This document shows, one piece after another, positions 1 through 9,206 of a stretch of 12,500 bases of DNA (positions are counted from its first letter, which is position 1; each line of letters starts with the position of its first letter). The position numbers and the translations under genes were made by a program. A model generated the notes under the pieces. That model had not been told where the DNA came from, made no database searches, and worked only from the letters and a program-made list of their open reading frames with translations. This stretch comes from Bolinopsis microptera (lineage: Eukaryota > Ctenophora > Tentaculata > Lobata > Bolinopsidae). Location: NCBI RefSeq assembly GCF_026151205.1, contig NC_087074.1, positions 19,753,740-19,766,239 on the forward strand, in the 5' to 3' direction.

Positions 1-79
1 GAGAGAGAGAGAGAGAGAGAGAGAGGAGGGAGAGAGAGAGAAGAGAGAGAGAGAGAGGAGAGAGAGGAGAGAGAGAGAT

Positions 80-115
<36 letters not shown>

Positions 116-595
116 AGAGGAGGAGAGAGGATTTTGTGAATGATCGGAGAGATAGAGGAAGGAGAAGAGAGAGAGGCAAAGAGACTGAGAGGATGGAGAG
201 AGAGAGAGTGAGGGGGCAGGCGAGAGAGAAGAGGTGAGAGAGAGATTGGAGAGAGAGAGGGGAAAAGAAAGAGAGGAAGAAAGAGATGCAAACGAGATGA
301 GAAAGGGAGAGGCGGGGGGGAGGGAGTGGAGAGGGGGAGAGGAGAGAGAGAGAGGGAGAGGGAGAGAGAGATTGAAGAGAGGAAGTGAGAGAGGTGAGAG
401 GAGAAGAGAGTGAGAGAGGGAGAGGAGAGGAGAGGAGAGTGTGCGATACGACGAGAGAGAGAGAGAGATGAGAGAGCCTGGTGGCAGAGAGAGAGAGAGA
501 TGCGTGGGGAGAGAGAGGTAGAGAGTGAGTGATGAGAGAGAGAGAAGGAGAGGGAAAAGGGAGAATAGGGAGAGGGAGAGAGAGGGATGAGGGAG

Positions 596-640
596 AGACA
601 TGATGCAAAGTGGGGGGTCGAGAGGGGAGAGTTTGTGTAT
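596..640. repeat. Island of the 0.52 kb array, degenerate copy
   Basis: The island has the order GAGACATGATGCAAAG and then GGGGGGTCGAGAGGGG, matching the start of the better copies (GACATGAATGCAAAG). The ATG of this motif begins at 600. A second weak copy has its ATG at 1626, 1026 bases on, which is about two periods. The downstream GATCTCGTG element of the good copies is not visible here. Confidence 0.4.
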
Positions 641-1618
641 TAGTAGAGCAGTGACCAAAAGGAGGAAGAGGGAGAGGAGCCGAGAGAGGGAGAAGAGGAT
701 GAAGAGAGGGGGAGAGAGGAGATGGGGGGAGAGGAAGCAAGAGGAGGAGATGAGGAGAGTGAGGAGAGGGAGAGGGGAAGGGAGAGAGGGCAGAGGAGTG
801 GAGAGACGAGGAGAGGAGGTGACGAGACGAGGAGAGAGAGAGAGGGAGGTGAGGAGAAAGGGGGAAATGAGAGATGGAGAAGAGAGATGAGGAGACGAGA
901 TGAGGGAGTGTGGGAAGCGAGATGAGTGAGGGAGAGTCGGGAGGAGAGAGAGAGGAGGACTGCGAGGGGAGAGGGAGAAAGAGGGAGAGGGAGAGAGAGG
1001 GGAAACAGAGGGGAAGGAGAAGAGGGAAGATGAGGTGATAGAGTAGGAGAGGAGGGGGGCGAGAGAGGGGGGGGGCGAGAGGGGGGGGGCGAGTGAAAGA
1101 TTGAGGGAAGAGGGGAGAGAGGGATGAGAGATGATCTGAGAGAGAGCACGAGCTGTAGGAGCTTGAGAGAGTGAGAGAGAACGAGAGAGATGGGAGGGGA
1201 AGTGAGGAGAGAGAGGAGGTCGAAGACTGAGTGAGGAGAGAGGAAGAGAGGGAGAGGGACGAGGAGGGAGAGAGGGAGGGAGGAGAGAGAGAGTGACGAG
1301 AGGTGGAGGTAGACGGAGAGGAGAGAGGAGGAGAGAGAGAGAGAGTGAGGAGGAGAAGAGGGAAAGGAGGAGGGAGTGAGGAGAGAGACCAGGAGAGAGA
1401 GAGAAGGAGAGAAGAGAGAGAGGAGAGAAAGAAGAGAGAGATGAGAAAGAGAGGAGGAGACGCGGAGAGAGAGGGAGACGATAGATGAAGAGGGAAAGGG
1501 GAGGAGGAGAGATGAGGCGGAGAGAGAAGAGAGCGTGGAGAAGAGAGGAGAGGGAGAGTGGGAGCGAGTGAGAGAGAGAGAGCGAGAGAGGAGGAGAGGA
1601 GAGAGAGGGGACTGGGAG

Positions 1619-1655
1619 AGGTTACATGTAAATGCAAAAGATGGGGGAGGAGCGG
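1619..1655. repeat. Island of the 0.52 kb array, degenerate copy
   Basis: The island reads GGTTACATGTAAATGCAAAAG and then GATGGGGGAGG. It matches the CATGAATGCAAAG core of the better copies with a small insertion. It lies about half a period (261 bases) before the next copy, so the array has lost material or been rearranged here. Confidence 0.4.
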
Positions 1656-1866
1656 AAGAGACGAGGAGGGAGAGAGTGAGAATGAGAAGAGGACAGAGAG
1701 AGGGAGAGAGAAGAATGAGAGAGAGAGTGGAGGAGAGGGAGATAGAGAGAGGAAATAGGCGAGAGAGAGATGAGAGAGATGGGAGAGGGAGAGAGAGGGA
1801 AAGATGAGACGAGAAGAGGAGAGGAGAGTAGAGATGGGAGCGTAGAGATAGATGGGGACTAGGGAG

Positions 1867-1970
1867 AGGACATAGAAGAGACATTGATGAATGCATAGAA
1901 ATGGACCCAGGAGGGAGTAGAGATGGACAGGGAAGGGGGTTCTCCTCGTGAGAGAGTGAGATAGATAGGA
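1867..1970. repeat. Island of the 0.52 kb array, copy A
   Basis: The elements in order are GGACATAGAAGAGACATTG, ATGAATGCATAGAAATGG (ATG at 1887), a GGAC at about 1902, and TTCTCCTCGTGAGAG ending near 1955, followed by GATAGATAG. The same order is seen in the copies at 2388 and 3430. The distance from this copy to the next is 518 bases, measured both at ATGAATG and at the TCGTG element. This shared spacing of two separate elements is the main evidence that the islands are homologous units and not chance interruptions of GA repeats. Confidence 0.65.
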
Positions 1971-2385
1971 GAGCGGAGGAGAGGGAAGGGAGAGAGAGGA
2001 GGAGAGAGAGAGGAGAGGAGAGAGTGAGGAGAGGGAGGAGAGAGAAGGAGGAGAGAGGAGAGAGGAGAGAGATGAGAGAGAGATGAGGGAGAGAGAGGAG
2101 AGAGAGAGAGTGCGATGTGGAGAGCTGATGAGAGGGCAAGAGGGAAGGGGGAGGGGGAGGGGGAGGGAAGGGAAAGAGAAGAATAGAGGATAAGAGAGAG
2201 AGAAGAGAGAGAGACGAGAGGAGAGAGAGAGAGATGAGAGAGGAGGAGAGAGGGGTGAGAGGGGGTGGGAGAGGGAAGAGAGAGAGAGGGGCGGAGGGAA
2301 TGGAGGTAAAGAGACGAATTTAGAGAAAGAGAGATGGAGAGAGGGGATAAGATAGAGAGAAAAAGGGGAGGAGGATATAGAGAGA

Positions 2386-2497
2386 TGAGGGGACAGGAAG
2401 ATACATGAATGGCAAAGAAATTGAAGATGGTGAGAGAGACGGACCAGCGAGGAGGGGGGGATCTCGTGAGGTGAGAGGGGGAGAATAGATAGAGGTC
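2386..2497. repeat. Island of the 0.52 kb array, copy B
   Basis: The elements are GGGGACAGGAAGATACATG, ATGAATGGCAAAGAAATTG (ATG at 2405), GACGGACCAGCGAGG, GGATCTCGTGAGGTGAGAGG (TCGTG ending at 2468), and then GAATAGATAG. This is one of the two best preserved copies. The next clear copy is 1041 bases on (3446), two periods away. A poor intermediate copy may be the GAGCCTCTGGGAGGAGGATG stretch near 2932-2952. Confidence 0.65.
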
Positions 2498-3065
2498 GGA
2501 GAGGGGGAAGGGAGAGATAAGAGAGGAGGAGAGAGAGAGAGACAAGAGGAGGATAGGAGGAGAGAGAGAGGATATATATAGATAGATAGAGAGAGTAGTG
2601 AGAGAGAGCGAGAGAAAGAGATTGAGGATAGAGGAGACGAGAGAGGAGAGAGGAGAGGAGAGTGAGAGAGAGAGAGAGACGATGAGAGAAGGAGGGGGAG
2701 GAGAGAGTGAGGCGATGTTGAGAGAGACAGATGAGAGAGACAGAGAGAGAGAGACAGAGAGAGGACAGTGAGAGAGTTAGGTGATGAGATAGTGGGAGGG
2801 GGTGGGGAGGGAAAGAGAAATAGGAATTGAGAAAGAGAGAGAGAAGAGAGGGGGACAGTGTGAGTGATAGTTAGAGAGAGAGAGATGGAGGAGAGAGGGA
2901 GAAGATTGAGAGGAGAGAGAGAGAGAAATGAGGAGCCTCTGGGAGGAGGATGAGAGAGAGCTGTTGGAGAGAGAGAGTGGAGAGAGATAGAGAGAGAGAT
3001 AGATAGATAGAGAGAGATAGAGAGAGGGAGAGAGAGGGGGCGGGGGAGGGAAATAAAGAGCAGAA

Positions 3066-3097
<32 letters not shown>

Positions 3098-3427
3098 GAG
3101 AGGAGAGAGGAGGAGAGAGAGACCGAGTGGGAGAGAGAGAGGTGAAGAGAGAGAGAGAGAAGAGAGAGAGAGAGACAGAGATAGAGAGAGAGAGAGAGAG
3201 GTGATAGAGAGAGAGATGTGAAGAGAGAGAGAGAGAGGAGAGGAGAGAGAGAGATGTGACGATGAGACGTGAGAGAGAGAGATGGAGATCGAGAAGATGG
3301 TAGAGAGAGACGATGGATGCAGCTGAGGGAGACAGACACAGACAAAAAGAGGGACAGAGAGAGACCAGAGAGTGAAGAAGCAGAGAGAGAAGGAGCTAGA
3401 GAGAGAATAGGGAGATAGAGGATGAGA

Positions 3428-3537
3428 AAGAGGGACAGGAGAGACATGAATGCAAAGAATTGCGAGGGAGTGGACGAGGAGACGGACAGAGAGGGAAGAT
3501 CTCGTGGGAGAGAGGGAGAGAGGGAGATTGATAGAGG
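3428..3537. repeat. Island of the 0.52 kb array, copy C
   Basis: The elements are GAGGGACAGGAGAGACATG, ATGAATGCAAAGAATTG (ATG at 3446), GACGGACAGAGAGGG, AAGATCTCGTGGGAGAG (TCGTG ending at 3506), and then GATTGATAG. It agrees with copy B almost element by element with small indels. A 69-codon ORF begins at 3450 inside the island, but it runs into Arg/Glu repeats and is not a gene. Confidence 0.65.
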
Positions 3538-3933
3538 GGAGAGAGAGAGAGAACGAGAGAATGAGAGAGAGGAGAGAAGTGGATGAGGGAGAGAGAGAGG
3601 TGAGGAGAGAGAACGAGGGTCGAGAAAGAGGAGAGAGGGGAGAGACGATAGATGACTGATGGGGGACAGAGAGGATAGTTTGAGAAGAGAGAGGAGGAGA
3701 AAGGCGGAGAGGGAGGAGAGAAGAGGAGAAGAGGAGAGAGGAGCGCGAGAGAGAGAGATGATTTAGGTGAGGAGAGAGAGGGGAGAGAAGAGTGGTGTGG
3801 AGAGAGAGGAGTGAGAGAGGGAGAGGGAGAAAGAGGGGGGGGGAGGGCAAAAAAAGAGAAGCATAGGGAGCAAAGAAGAGAGAAGAAGGGAGATAGGAGG
3901 GGAGAGAAAGGGAGGTGATATAGATGAGAGAGA

Positions 3934-4003
3934 GGGGACCACGGGAGAGCATGAATGACAAAGGAAAATTGACAGAGGGAGGAGAGAATACGAGACTGGG
4001 ACG
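3934..4003. repeat. Island of the 0.52 kb array, truncated copy D
   Basis: The copy begins like the others: GGGGACCACGGGAGAGCATG, then ATGAATGACAAAGGAAAATTG (ATG at 3951, 505 bases after copy C). It continues into GGAGAGAATACGAGACTGGGAC. Where the other copies have GATCTCGTG, the sequence changes to GTTCTTTCATTATTC and stays AT-rich. The unit is therefore interrupted by the boundary of the array, either a real junction or an assembly join. Confidence 0.55.
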
Positions 4004-4789
4004 TTCTTTCATTATTCTAATTATATCTTTATTTAATCATATCTATTATATTATATTTACCTTTATATAATTAGAAATATCTTATTTCTCTCTCATTTTT
4101 TACATCTTATTATATATATTATCTATATATATTTTATTTTCTATATTTTTATTTTTTTTTCAATGTATCCTCACAATATAATCTATACTATCTCTCGCTA
4201 TATCTCTTATCCTCATATCTTCTCTATCTCTCTATTATTATATATCACTCTATATATAATTATTTTTATTAATATTAGATTTAATTATTTATTCTCTAAT
4301 ATTTAGTTATATGTATATTATTATTTATCTTATATATATATATATTATATATCTCTATATACTATTATAATAATATATACCTCTTATCTATATCTTTATA
4401 ATATTCTATTCATATTTTATTATCTATTATCTTTTTTTATTAATTATATTTTTATTAATTTATTTCTATTTATATATATATTCTTATTTTCTTTCTACTA
4501 ATACTCTTATATTTATAAATATATTTTTCATTATATATTATATATCTATTAATCTTATTATCTCTCTCTTAAATAACTATATTTCCTTTATCATAACTTC
4601 TCTCTCTTTCTAATATATTATTATATATCTTTTTACCTTTCGTATTACAAATAATTCAATAAAATTACCTCTTTTTAATTTTCTATATATCCATATCTTT
4701 TTTTTCACCATATTTACTATCTTCTAAAACTCTCTCTATCTTTTTTACATTTATTTTCCTTCCATTTATATTATAAATATATATCTTTG
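4004..4789. repeat. AT-rich low-complexity block, almost no G
   Basis: This stretch is made of TATATA, TTATT and TCTCTC runs with only eight G bases on the plus strand between 4021 and 4789. No ORF of note, RNA gene or transposon terminus is visible. It directly follows the purine block, so the strand composition flips from G-rich to G-free within a few bases. Confidence 0.8.
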
Positions 4790-5336
4790 TCCCTCTCTTC
4801 TTATTCTCTCACTAAACATACCTTTATCAATCAAATTTTAATATACTATCTTTAATTTCACCATAAAAAAAAAAAAAAAAATAACCCTACTCCCTAAAAT
4901 ACCGAAACCATCACACAATCCACAAATTTTAACCACCCACTTCACCACCAAAAACAAAAATCACATAATCAAAACAACAATACACCCAAAAAATAAACTC
5001 TTCACAACATCATCAATTTAATCACTTATCCATCCCACATTTACCCAAAACCACCAAAACAACCACCTAACTTACCAATCCACTAACCCACAAAAACAAA
5101 CACAACCCCTTTCATATTACTCCACAAACATAACCATCACAACACACAACATAAATCAACCCAAACTAACTTACACACAATCACACCCCCAACCCACAAA
5201 AACAATCAAAAAACAACAACCTTCACAAAATTCCCCAACAAACAAAAAACCTTACTTACAAAAACCCAAACACCTAATTCCCACAAAATAACAACACAAA
5301 CTCACCCCATATCCACCAATTTCACAAACACACTAT
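4790..5336. repeat. G-free A/C-rich block
   Basis: There is only one G (4904) in 547 bases, and none at all from 4905 to 5336. A 17-base poly-A run starts near 4865. After that, the sequence is not a simple repeat: it has the irregular look of unique DNA restricted to A, C and T, with words such as CCAAAACCACC and CACAACAC. No coding potential is seen. Candidate explanations are a strongly strand-biased repeat, G-to-A conversion, or a systematic base-calling fault; the sequence alone does not decide between them. Confidence 0.8.
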
Positions 5337-5448
5337 GACTTATTAACTTTTATTAATTACTTCTATTTATAGTAATATTATACTAATTATCTACAAATGC
5401 ACCACCACCACTTATCAGTTATGAGGCCCTTAATAATAGGCACCCACC
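5337..5448. other. Short transition segment, no gene seen
   Basis: Normal base usage returns briefly, first as AT-rich DNA (ATTAACTTTTATTAATTAC) and then with CACCACCACC. Nothing recognisable is present. The ATG at 5397 opens an ORF into the poly-C tract that codes for polyproline and is discounted. Confidence 0.5.
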
Positions 5449-5559
5449 CCCCCCCCCTGCCCCACATATGCCCGAGGACAGAGGTAAACCCACCGCGCTC
5501 CCCCACACACCTTCCCCCCCCCCCCCCCCTCCCCCCCCCCCCTCCCCCCACCCCCCCCC

Positions 5560-5593
<34 letters not shown>

Positions 5594-5604
5594 ACCCCCC
5601 CCCT
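5449..5604. repeat. Poly-C tract (poly-G on the minus strand)
   Basis: Two C-rich stretches are separated by a short mixed segment (about 5458-5513). The larger stretch (5514-5604) is almost uninterrupted C with single T or A breaks. The minus strand holds many runs of three or more G, so it can form G-quadruplexes, and the plus strand could form i-motifs. Polyproline (plus) and polyglycine (minus) ORFs here are translations of the homopolymer. The true length of such tracts is unreliable in most sequence data. Confidence 0.85.
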
Positions 5605-5724
5605 CCTCTCTCAATCACACCCACACTACCACACCACTATACGAGCACCACGGCAGACTCGCAACCCAATCCCGGCCCTATCCATACCGAGGTACACCCA
5701 TCTCCCATCCCACACATCACTCCT
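5605..5724. other. Transition segment of ordinary complexity, no gene seen
   Basis: About 120 bases of mixed, somewhat C-rich sequence (for example CGAGCACCACGGCAGACTCG) lie between the poly-C tract and the GGA minisatellite. No conserved motif, RNA structure or believable reading frame is visible. Confidence 0.45.
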
Positions 5725-6465
5725 GAGGAAAGCAGAGGAGGGGACTGCTGAGGAGGACTCGACTGAGAGGGACTGAAAAAAGAGGAGAGGTGACGAGGAG
5801 AAAGACAGGAGGACGAGGAAAACTGTGCAAGGAGGAGGTTGGTGGAGGCTGATGAGGAAGGACAGGAAAAGGTACCTGAGGAAGGTTCGTACATACGAGG
5901 GAATGGAGAAAGAGGGAGGTCACGAACTGGGGAGGAGGGGGAGGATATTGAGGAGCTGAACCCTGAGGGAGGAGGAAGGAGGGAAAGAGGAGGAAGAACT
6001 GGGAGAGGAGGAAAAGAGTAGGGGATGAAGATTAAGTAGGAGGAACTGAGAAAGACTGGGAGAGGAGGAGGAAGGATTGGAGGAGTGAGGAGGGAACAAA
6101 GGAAGGATAGGATAAGGAAGGACTAGAGAAGCGGTATCATTACAATACGAGGGACGGAGGAGGAGGGAGTAAGACTACCGGACCTGAAGAAAGAGGAGGA
6201 GAAGGAAGAGACGGAATCGTACATTATAGGAGGACCTTCAGGAGGAGACTGACGGTAGCCGGAGGATGAGCAAGAGGACTGATGAGGAGGACTGAGAAGT
6301 TATTTACATACGAGGGACTGAGGAGACGTTGGAGAAGTAGGAGGTCCCTGAAGAGGATGACGGTGTAAGTAGGAGCAGCAGGACTGAAGAGTCGAAGGAG
6401 GTACTGAGGACCTCCTGAGAGAGAGAGAGAGGGACTGAGAGTGGCGATATAGACGAGAGGGTGTT
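5725..6465. repeat. Degenerate GGA / GGACTGA minisatellite
   Basis: The sequence is dominated by GAGGA, GGACTGAG and GAGGAGGACTG words, for example near 5748, 6045 and 6269. Single words recur at irregular spacing, so this is a decayed short-period repeat. From about 6027 onward it is matched as reverse complement by the TCC-rich segment at about 11830-12265. The outer part of the large palindrome therefore lies inside this minisatellite. The small ORFs here are Glu/Gly/Arg-rich and not credible. Confidence 0.75.
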
Positions 6466-8453
6466 TGTAGATTAGGGATAGTTAGAGAGTGAGTAGGAAG
6501 ACGATGAGAAAGTTGGATAAAGAGATAATATTTGCAACATAGAGGCCGTACGTGTGAGAGCCTTTAAAATAGAAAAAAATAGGATGTCAGTGACAAGTGG
6601 GTACAGAGATGGAACTTTTAGAAAATGGGGCCAGGAGAGCGGAAAGGCAGGATAGAGGGCAAATAGGAAGACTGCAGCTGCGAGAAGTCGAAAGATGACA
6701 AGAAGGTAAAACATAAGGAAAGCAACCTTATACTTAAAATAACTCTTAACAGAATTGAAAATGTACACATTAAATTAACTATTTAAAACAGACCAACGAT
6801 CTTGATCATATGTTGCCAACTCACTTCAGAAAATAACACACGCCATTGTTTTCAAAAAGTTCATATTTATCTAGAGGACCAATTGTTCAAAACAATCAAC
6901 ACTCAGCTTTTTGCCAAAAACCGAATAGAAAGGGGCCCTTTGCTTCTGTGTCCTGGCGATTCTCAGTTTGCTCTAAAAAGTCTGTGTAGTCTGATGTAAT
7001 ATGTTTAACGCACAAATCTCCGGTTACAGGCTTCAGCAATTGTTCACTAACTAATTAGACCTGAAATGAAAGAAAATTGTATAATGGGAACCAGGTTACG
7101 TAAAAATGATCATCAAAATTACTTTTTTAAGAAGGGATACCTCACTATTTCAAACATCATAGCAACAAACTTCACATATCAATTGTCGTTTGATGTGTAT
7201 TTAGTAAACCACCGGCTATGCTTGTGCACAACACAAGGGTATTTAATTTTGAATGCACTATCCAAGGGATGCTTTATTACATACCTTAGGCATTTAATCG
7301 TTGCAGTTGTTTCTATATGTGGCCAGTCCTGAGCGTCAATCTTTTTCGTCTTTTGTCTGCTCATTTCTCATTTCAAATCGATGAGGCAGGACTAGGAATT
7401 TAGCAATGTTCTGTGTGGGCTGTACCTAACTATAGTGTGCGTGGCATTTATTATCTTGGTCTCCGTAAATGTGGAAACCATTGAATATGTCTACCCAATG
7501 CTCCTCAGTCGACCACAAAGCATTTAAATAGCGTTTTAGTGTTTTGACCAGCTGTGTATTTAGATGAAGCAAGGTCAGGAACCCAGCATGGTGGAGGATA
7601 ATGACAGTTATCGTGCCAAATAGATCTGTCATTTTTATTTTGTAGCTTTCATTTCTATCAGTAAATCGTAGTTTGTATATCACATACCTTTGATGAGTAA
7701 ATGTTTGACAGTTGTTTTTATGAATATATCCGTGATAAAACTTACTTAACTACAGTAAGATAAAAAACTTCTGGAGAAATTCAATCATGAAGGGTATTAA
7801 TTTCATTCTAAAAAAGCTAGAAGTTTGAAGGCCATTGGTAAAACAACGCTGGATATAAATGAAAGCCAAATATATAGGTTAATCTTCAGCTCAACTGTCC
7901 ATATGTTCTGTTTTAGACTGTTAGATTATGATAGTTGCAGTTTCAAACTCAAGTATATAAAGTGTTAAAATTATAAAAACTATTATGCCCTTAAACTGTA
8001 GATTCTTGAAAGAGCAGTTTTATTCTGGGCCTTTCTGGGTGTTAGAAGGCATCTCAGTTACCAGTACTTGTGATTTCGCGGTTATAGCTTGTACCATGTT
8101 GGTTTTGTGCATGAAACACTTAGATGCAACGTTGATTAGAACATTGAACGAGATTTCAAAGCAATCTCTTGCAGTATACTACCGTCTTCGTTATTTTTTT
8201 TTTAGACCATAGTAGTTGAAAAGGAATTATTGTGGTGCACAGGACTCTGCAGTTAAATATCCACCATATTATAGATCTTAACAATCCTGTTCATACACCA
8301 GTGTTTCACCGGGAAATTAGCTCTCTTTTGGTTTTTTCTTCCTTTCCTTTGGTCACTGGAGCTGACAGTTACTTCATACCCACATCGTCAGTTCAATCAG
8401 TAAAAACTAAATATATTCTTGGGAGAATGGAACCTAACTGGACAAAATTATAA

Positions 8454-8615
8454 TTATCCAACCTCTAGCATTGTAGGTATGCTGGGGAATTGGGCAGGGT
8501 TTTTATCTTCGTCAAACAGTTTATTCCAATCTCTTGCATCACTAGAGATGTCTTCGTCAGCATCATCATCTCCGTACCAAGCTTTAGTACTGGGTAAGTT
8601 TAGACCTGGCTTAAC
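8454..8615 (-). CDS. Candidate acidic exon, unrecognised product (left arm)
   Basis: The minus strand is open for 53 codons between an upstream TGA (8616-8618) and a TAA (8454-8456), with no start codon at its head, so it would be an internal or terminal exon. It contains an acidic stretch (WYGDDDADEDISSDARDW, then LFDEDKNPAQFPSIPTML) that looks more protein-like than its surroundings. The same protein words recur in the right arm at 9653-9841 despite indels. That arm continues further, past the point where this copy was shortened at a 16-base repeat. The opposite strand is also open over this interval (Ser-rich, 8419-8622) and ends at a good donor-like CTGG|GTAAGT (about 8591-8599), so the strand is uncertain. 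I do not recognise a family; an acidic N-terminal part of a transposase or a host exon are both possible. Confidence 0.3.
   Translation of the reverse strand, partial: VKPGLNLPSTKAWYGDDDADEDISSDARDWNKLFDEDKNPAQFPSIPTMLEVG
8465..8480. repeat. Single copy of the 16-base direct repeat
   Basis: This is the only copy in the left arm, written CTAGCATTGTAGGTAT on the plus strand. The right arm has two copies in the complementary orientation, 199 bases apart. The left sequence matches the right arm upstream of the first copy and downstream of the second. That is the pattern expected after deletion between direct repeats, or before a duplication or insertion at this site. Confidence 0.75.
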
Positions 8616-8994
8616 TCACTGAGCCCACAGTGTATCCCTCCTTGGGTGACGGGTGTTTTCTACTCTCTCTGTTGTCTGCCAAATTGAATCGGAAAGGCGA
8701 GGATGATTTTCATGTTAGCTTTAAATCTCTATTGACAAAATGTGTAATTCTCTAATCGTGAAATTTTCGTCAATTCATACTAAAGCATTTGCATGGATCA
8801 ACTCAAATCAACTTACTTCAGTCGTCTGGCCTACTAAAATGTTCGAGTTTTACAAAGTGGGGGAAATGTCTCGTATAAGCGCTCGATTTGTCCTAACGAT
8901 ATTTTTTAACTTTCGGTAATGACGACCAAACGAATTGCGCGGCTTTTTATTTTTAAATTAATTTTTTTTATCTACATAAATGTCTAATTATTAT
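8616..8994. other. Inner part of left arm, best conserved palindrome segment
   Basis: No gene is seen. This inner segment aligns well with 9207-9610 in reverse complement. It includes an exact 25-base match containing TTTCGGTAATGACGACC and then a CG-rich word (GCGCGGC at 8937-8943, CCGCGCG on the other side). After a T/A-rich gap near 8950-8974, the similarity resumes with CATAAATGTCTAATTATTAT at 8975-8994, matched by 9207-9233. Both CG-rich words stand out against the AT-rich core and could mark a promoter or a transposon end, but nothing in the sequence settles this. Confidence 0.5.
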
Positions 8995-9206
8995 CCGTTT
9001 ACATTTTACTATTTTTTTTTAAAATTTGATATAATAAATAGTATACGGTTATTATTGTATAATTTTAAATTACATTTGTGTTGTATATAAATATATTAAA
9101 TTAACAAAAAATATTATGTATTTAAATTATAAAAATTTTAAATACGGTAAATTGTTGTTACATTTGATTTTCAAGAACTAATATATGCATTGGAAATTTA
9201 ATTTAA
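8995..9206. other. AT-rich core of the palindrome
   Basis: About 210 bases rich in TTTAAATTATAAAA-type sequence separate the two arms. I could not align the two halves of this core convincingly to each other, although words such as TTTAAATTA recur. If the palindrome folded into a hairpin, this would be the loop. A loop of this size argues against the simplest read-through sequencing artefact, where the turn-around should be abrupt. Confidence 0.6.

Larger units (their letters stand above)
1..4003. repeat. 4 kb purine (GA)n block, decayed higher-order array
   Basis: Nearly every base on the plus strand is G or A, mostly GAGAGA, GAGG and GGGA runs; C and T occur singly or in short islands. The minus strand reads as (TC)n. 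Long Ser/Leu-rich minus-strand ORFs and Arg/Glu/Gly-rich plus-strand ORFs arise simply because TC and GA repeats contain few stop codons, and nothing in them resembles a protein domain. Less repetitive islands recur through the block (see the unit entries), which makes it a degenerate tandem array with a period near 0.52 kb. Polypurine tracts of this kind can adopt triplex (H-DNA) structure, and are known to be hard to sequence and assemble. The block is cut off abruptly at about 4003. Confidence 0.9.
6027..8994 (+). repeat. Left arm of a 6.2 kb imperfect inverted repeat
   Basis: The whole segment is repeated as its reverse complement at about 9207-12265. Anchor pairs read by eye include GTACACATTAAATTAACT (6761-6778) with the segment at 11583-11600, the word CTTACTTAAC at 7741 with GTTAAGTAAG near 10623, and a 25-base exact match at 8908-8932 with 9294-9318. 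Similarity may extend outward to about 5990. The arms differ by frequent one-base indels plus clustered substitutions. The interior, 6470-8450, holds no gene I recognise. It carries weak splice-donor-like G|GTATGT sites on the minus strand near 7283 and 7690, both conserved in the other arm, and a candidate exon at 8454-8615. This arm lacks a 199-base segment that the other arm has. Confidence 0.9.

Noticed and set aside
1303-1807. Arg/Glu-rich plus-strand ORFs in the purine block
   Set aside because: GA repeats encode Arg/Glu/Gly and rarely make stops; the ORFs follow the repeat and not a gene.
640-2139. 499-codon minus-strand ORF (and similar ORFs at 1859-2545, 2320-3447, 2777-4012)
   Set aside because: They are translations of (TC)n into Ser/Leu/Pro runs; several overlap in different frames, with no domain or normal composition.
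4790-5336. Telomere or known satellite
   Set aside because: No TTAGGG-type or other fixed short motif is repeated; the stretch is irregular and simply lacks G.
5387-5776. Polyproline and polyglycine ORFs
   Set aside because: They come directly from the poly-C tract in different frames.
6472-6768. 98-codon minus-strand hydrophobic ORF starting MYIFNSVK
   Set aside because: The partner arm starts the same way (11595) but then changes frame, and the end runs into TC repeat. Hydrophobic residues follow from T-rich DNA; no family was recognised.
7426-7683. 85-codon minus-strand ORF, and other 60-90 codon ORFs in the arms (7066-7364, 7985-8453, 10845-11178)
   Set aside because: They are broken by indels in the other arm, both strands are open in places, and nothing recognisable is encoded; they are likely chance ORFs in non-coding DNA.
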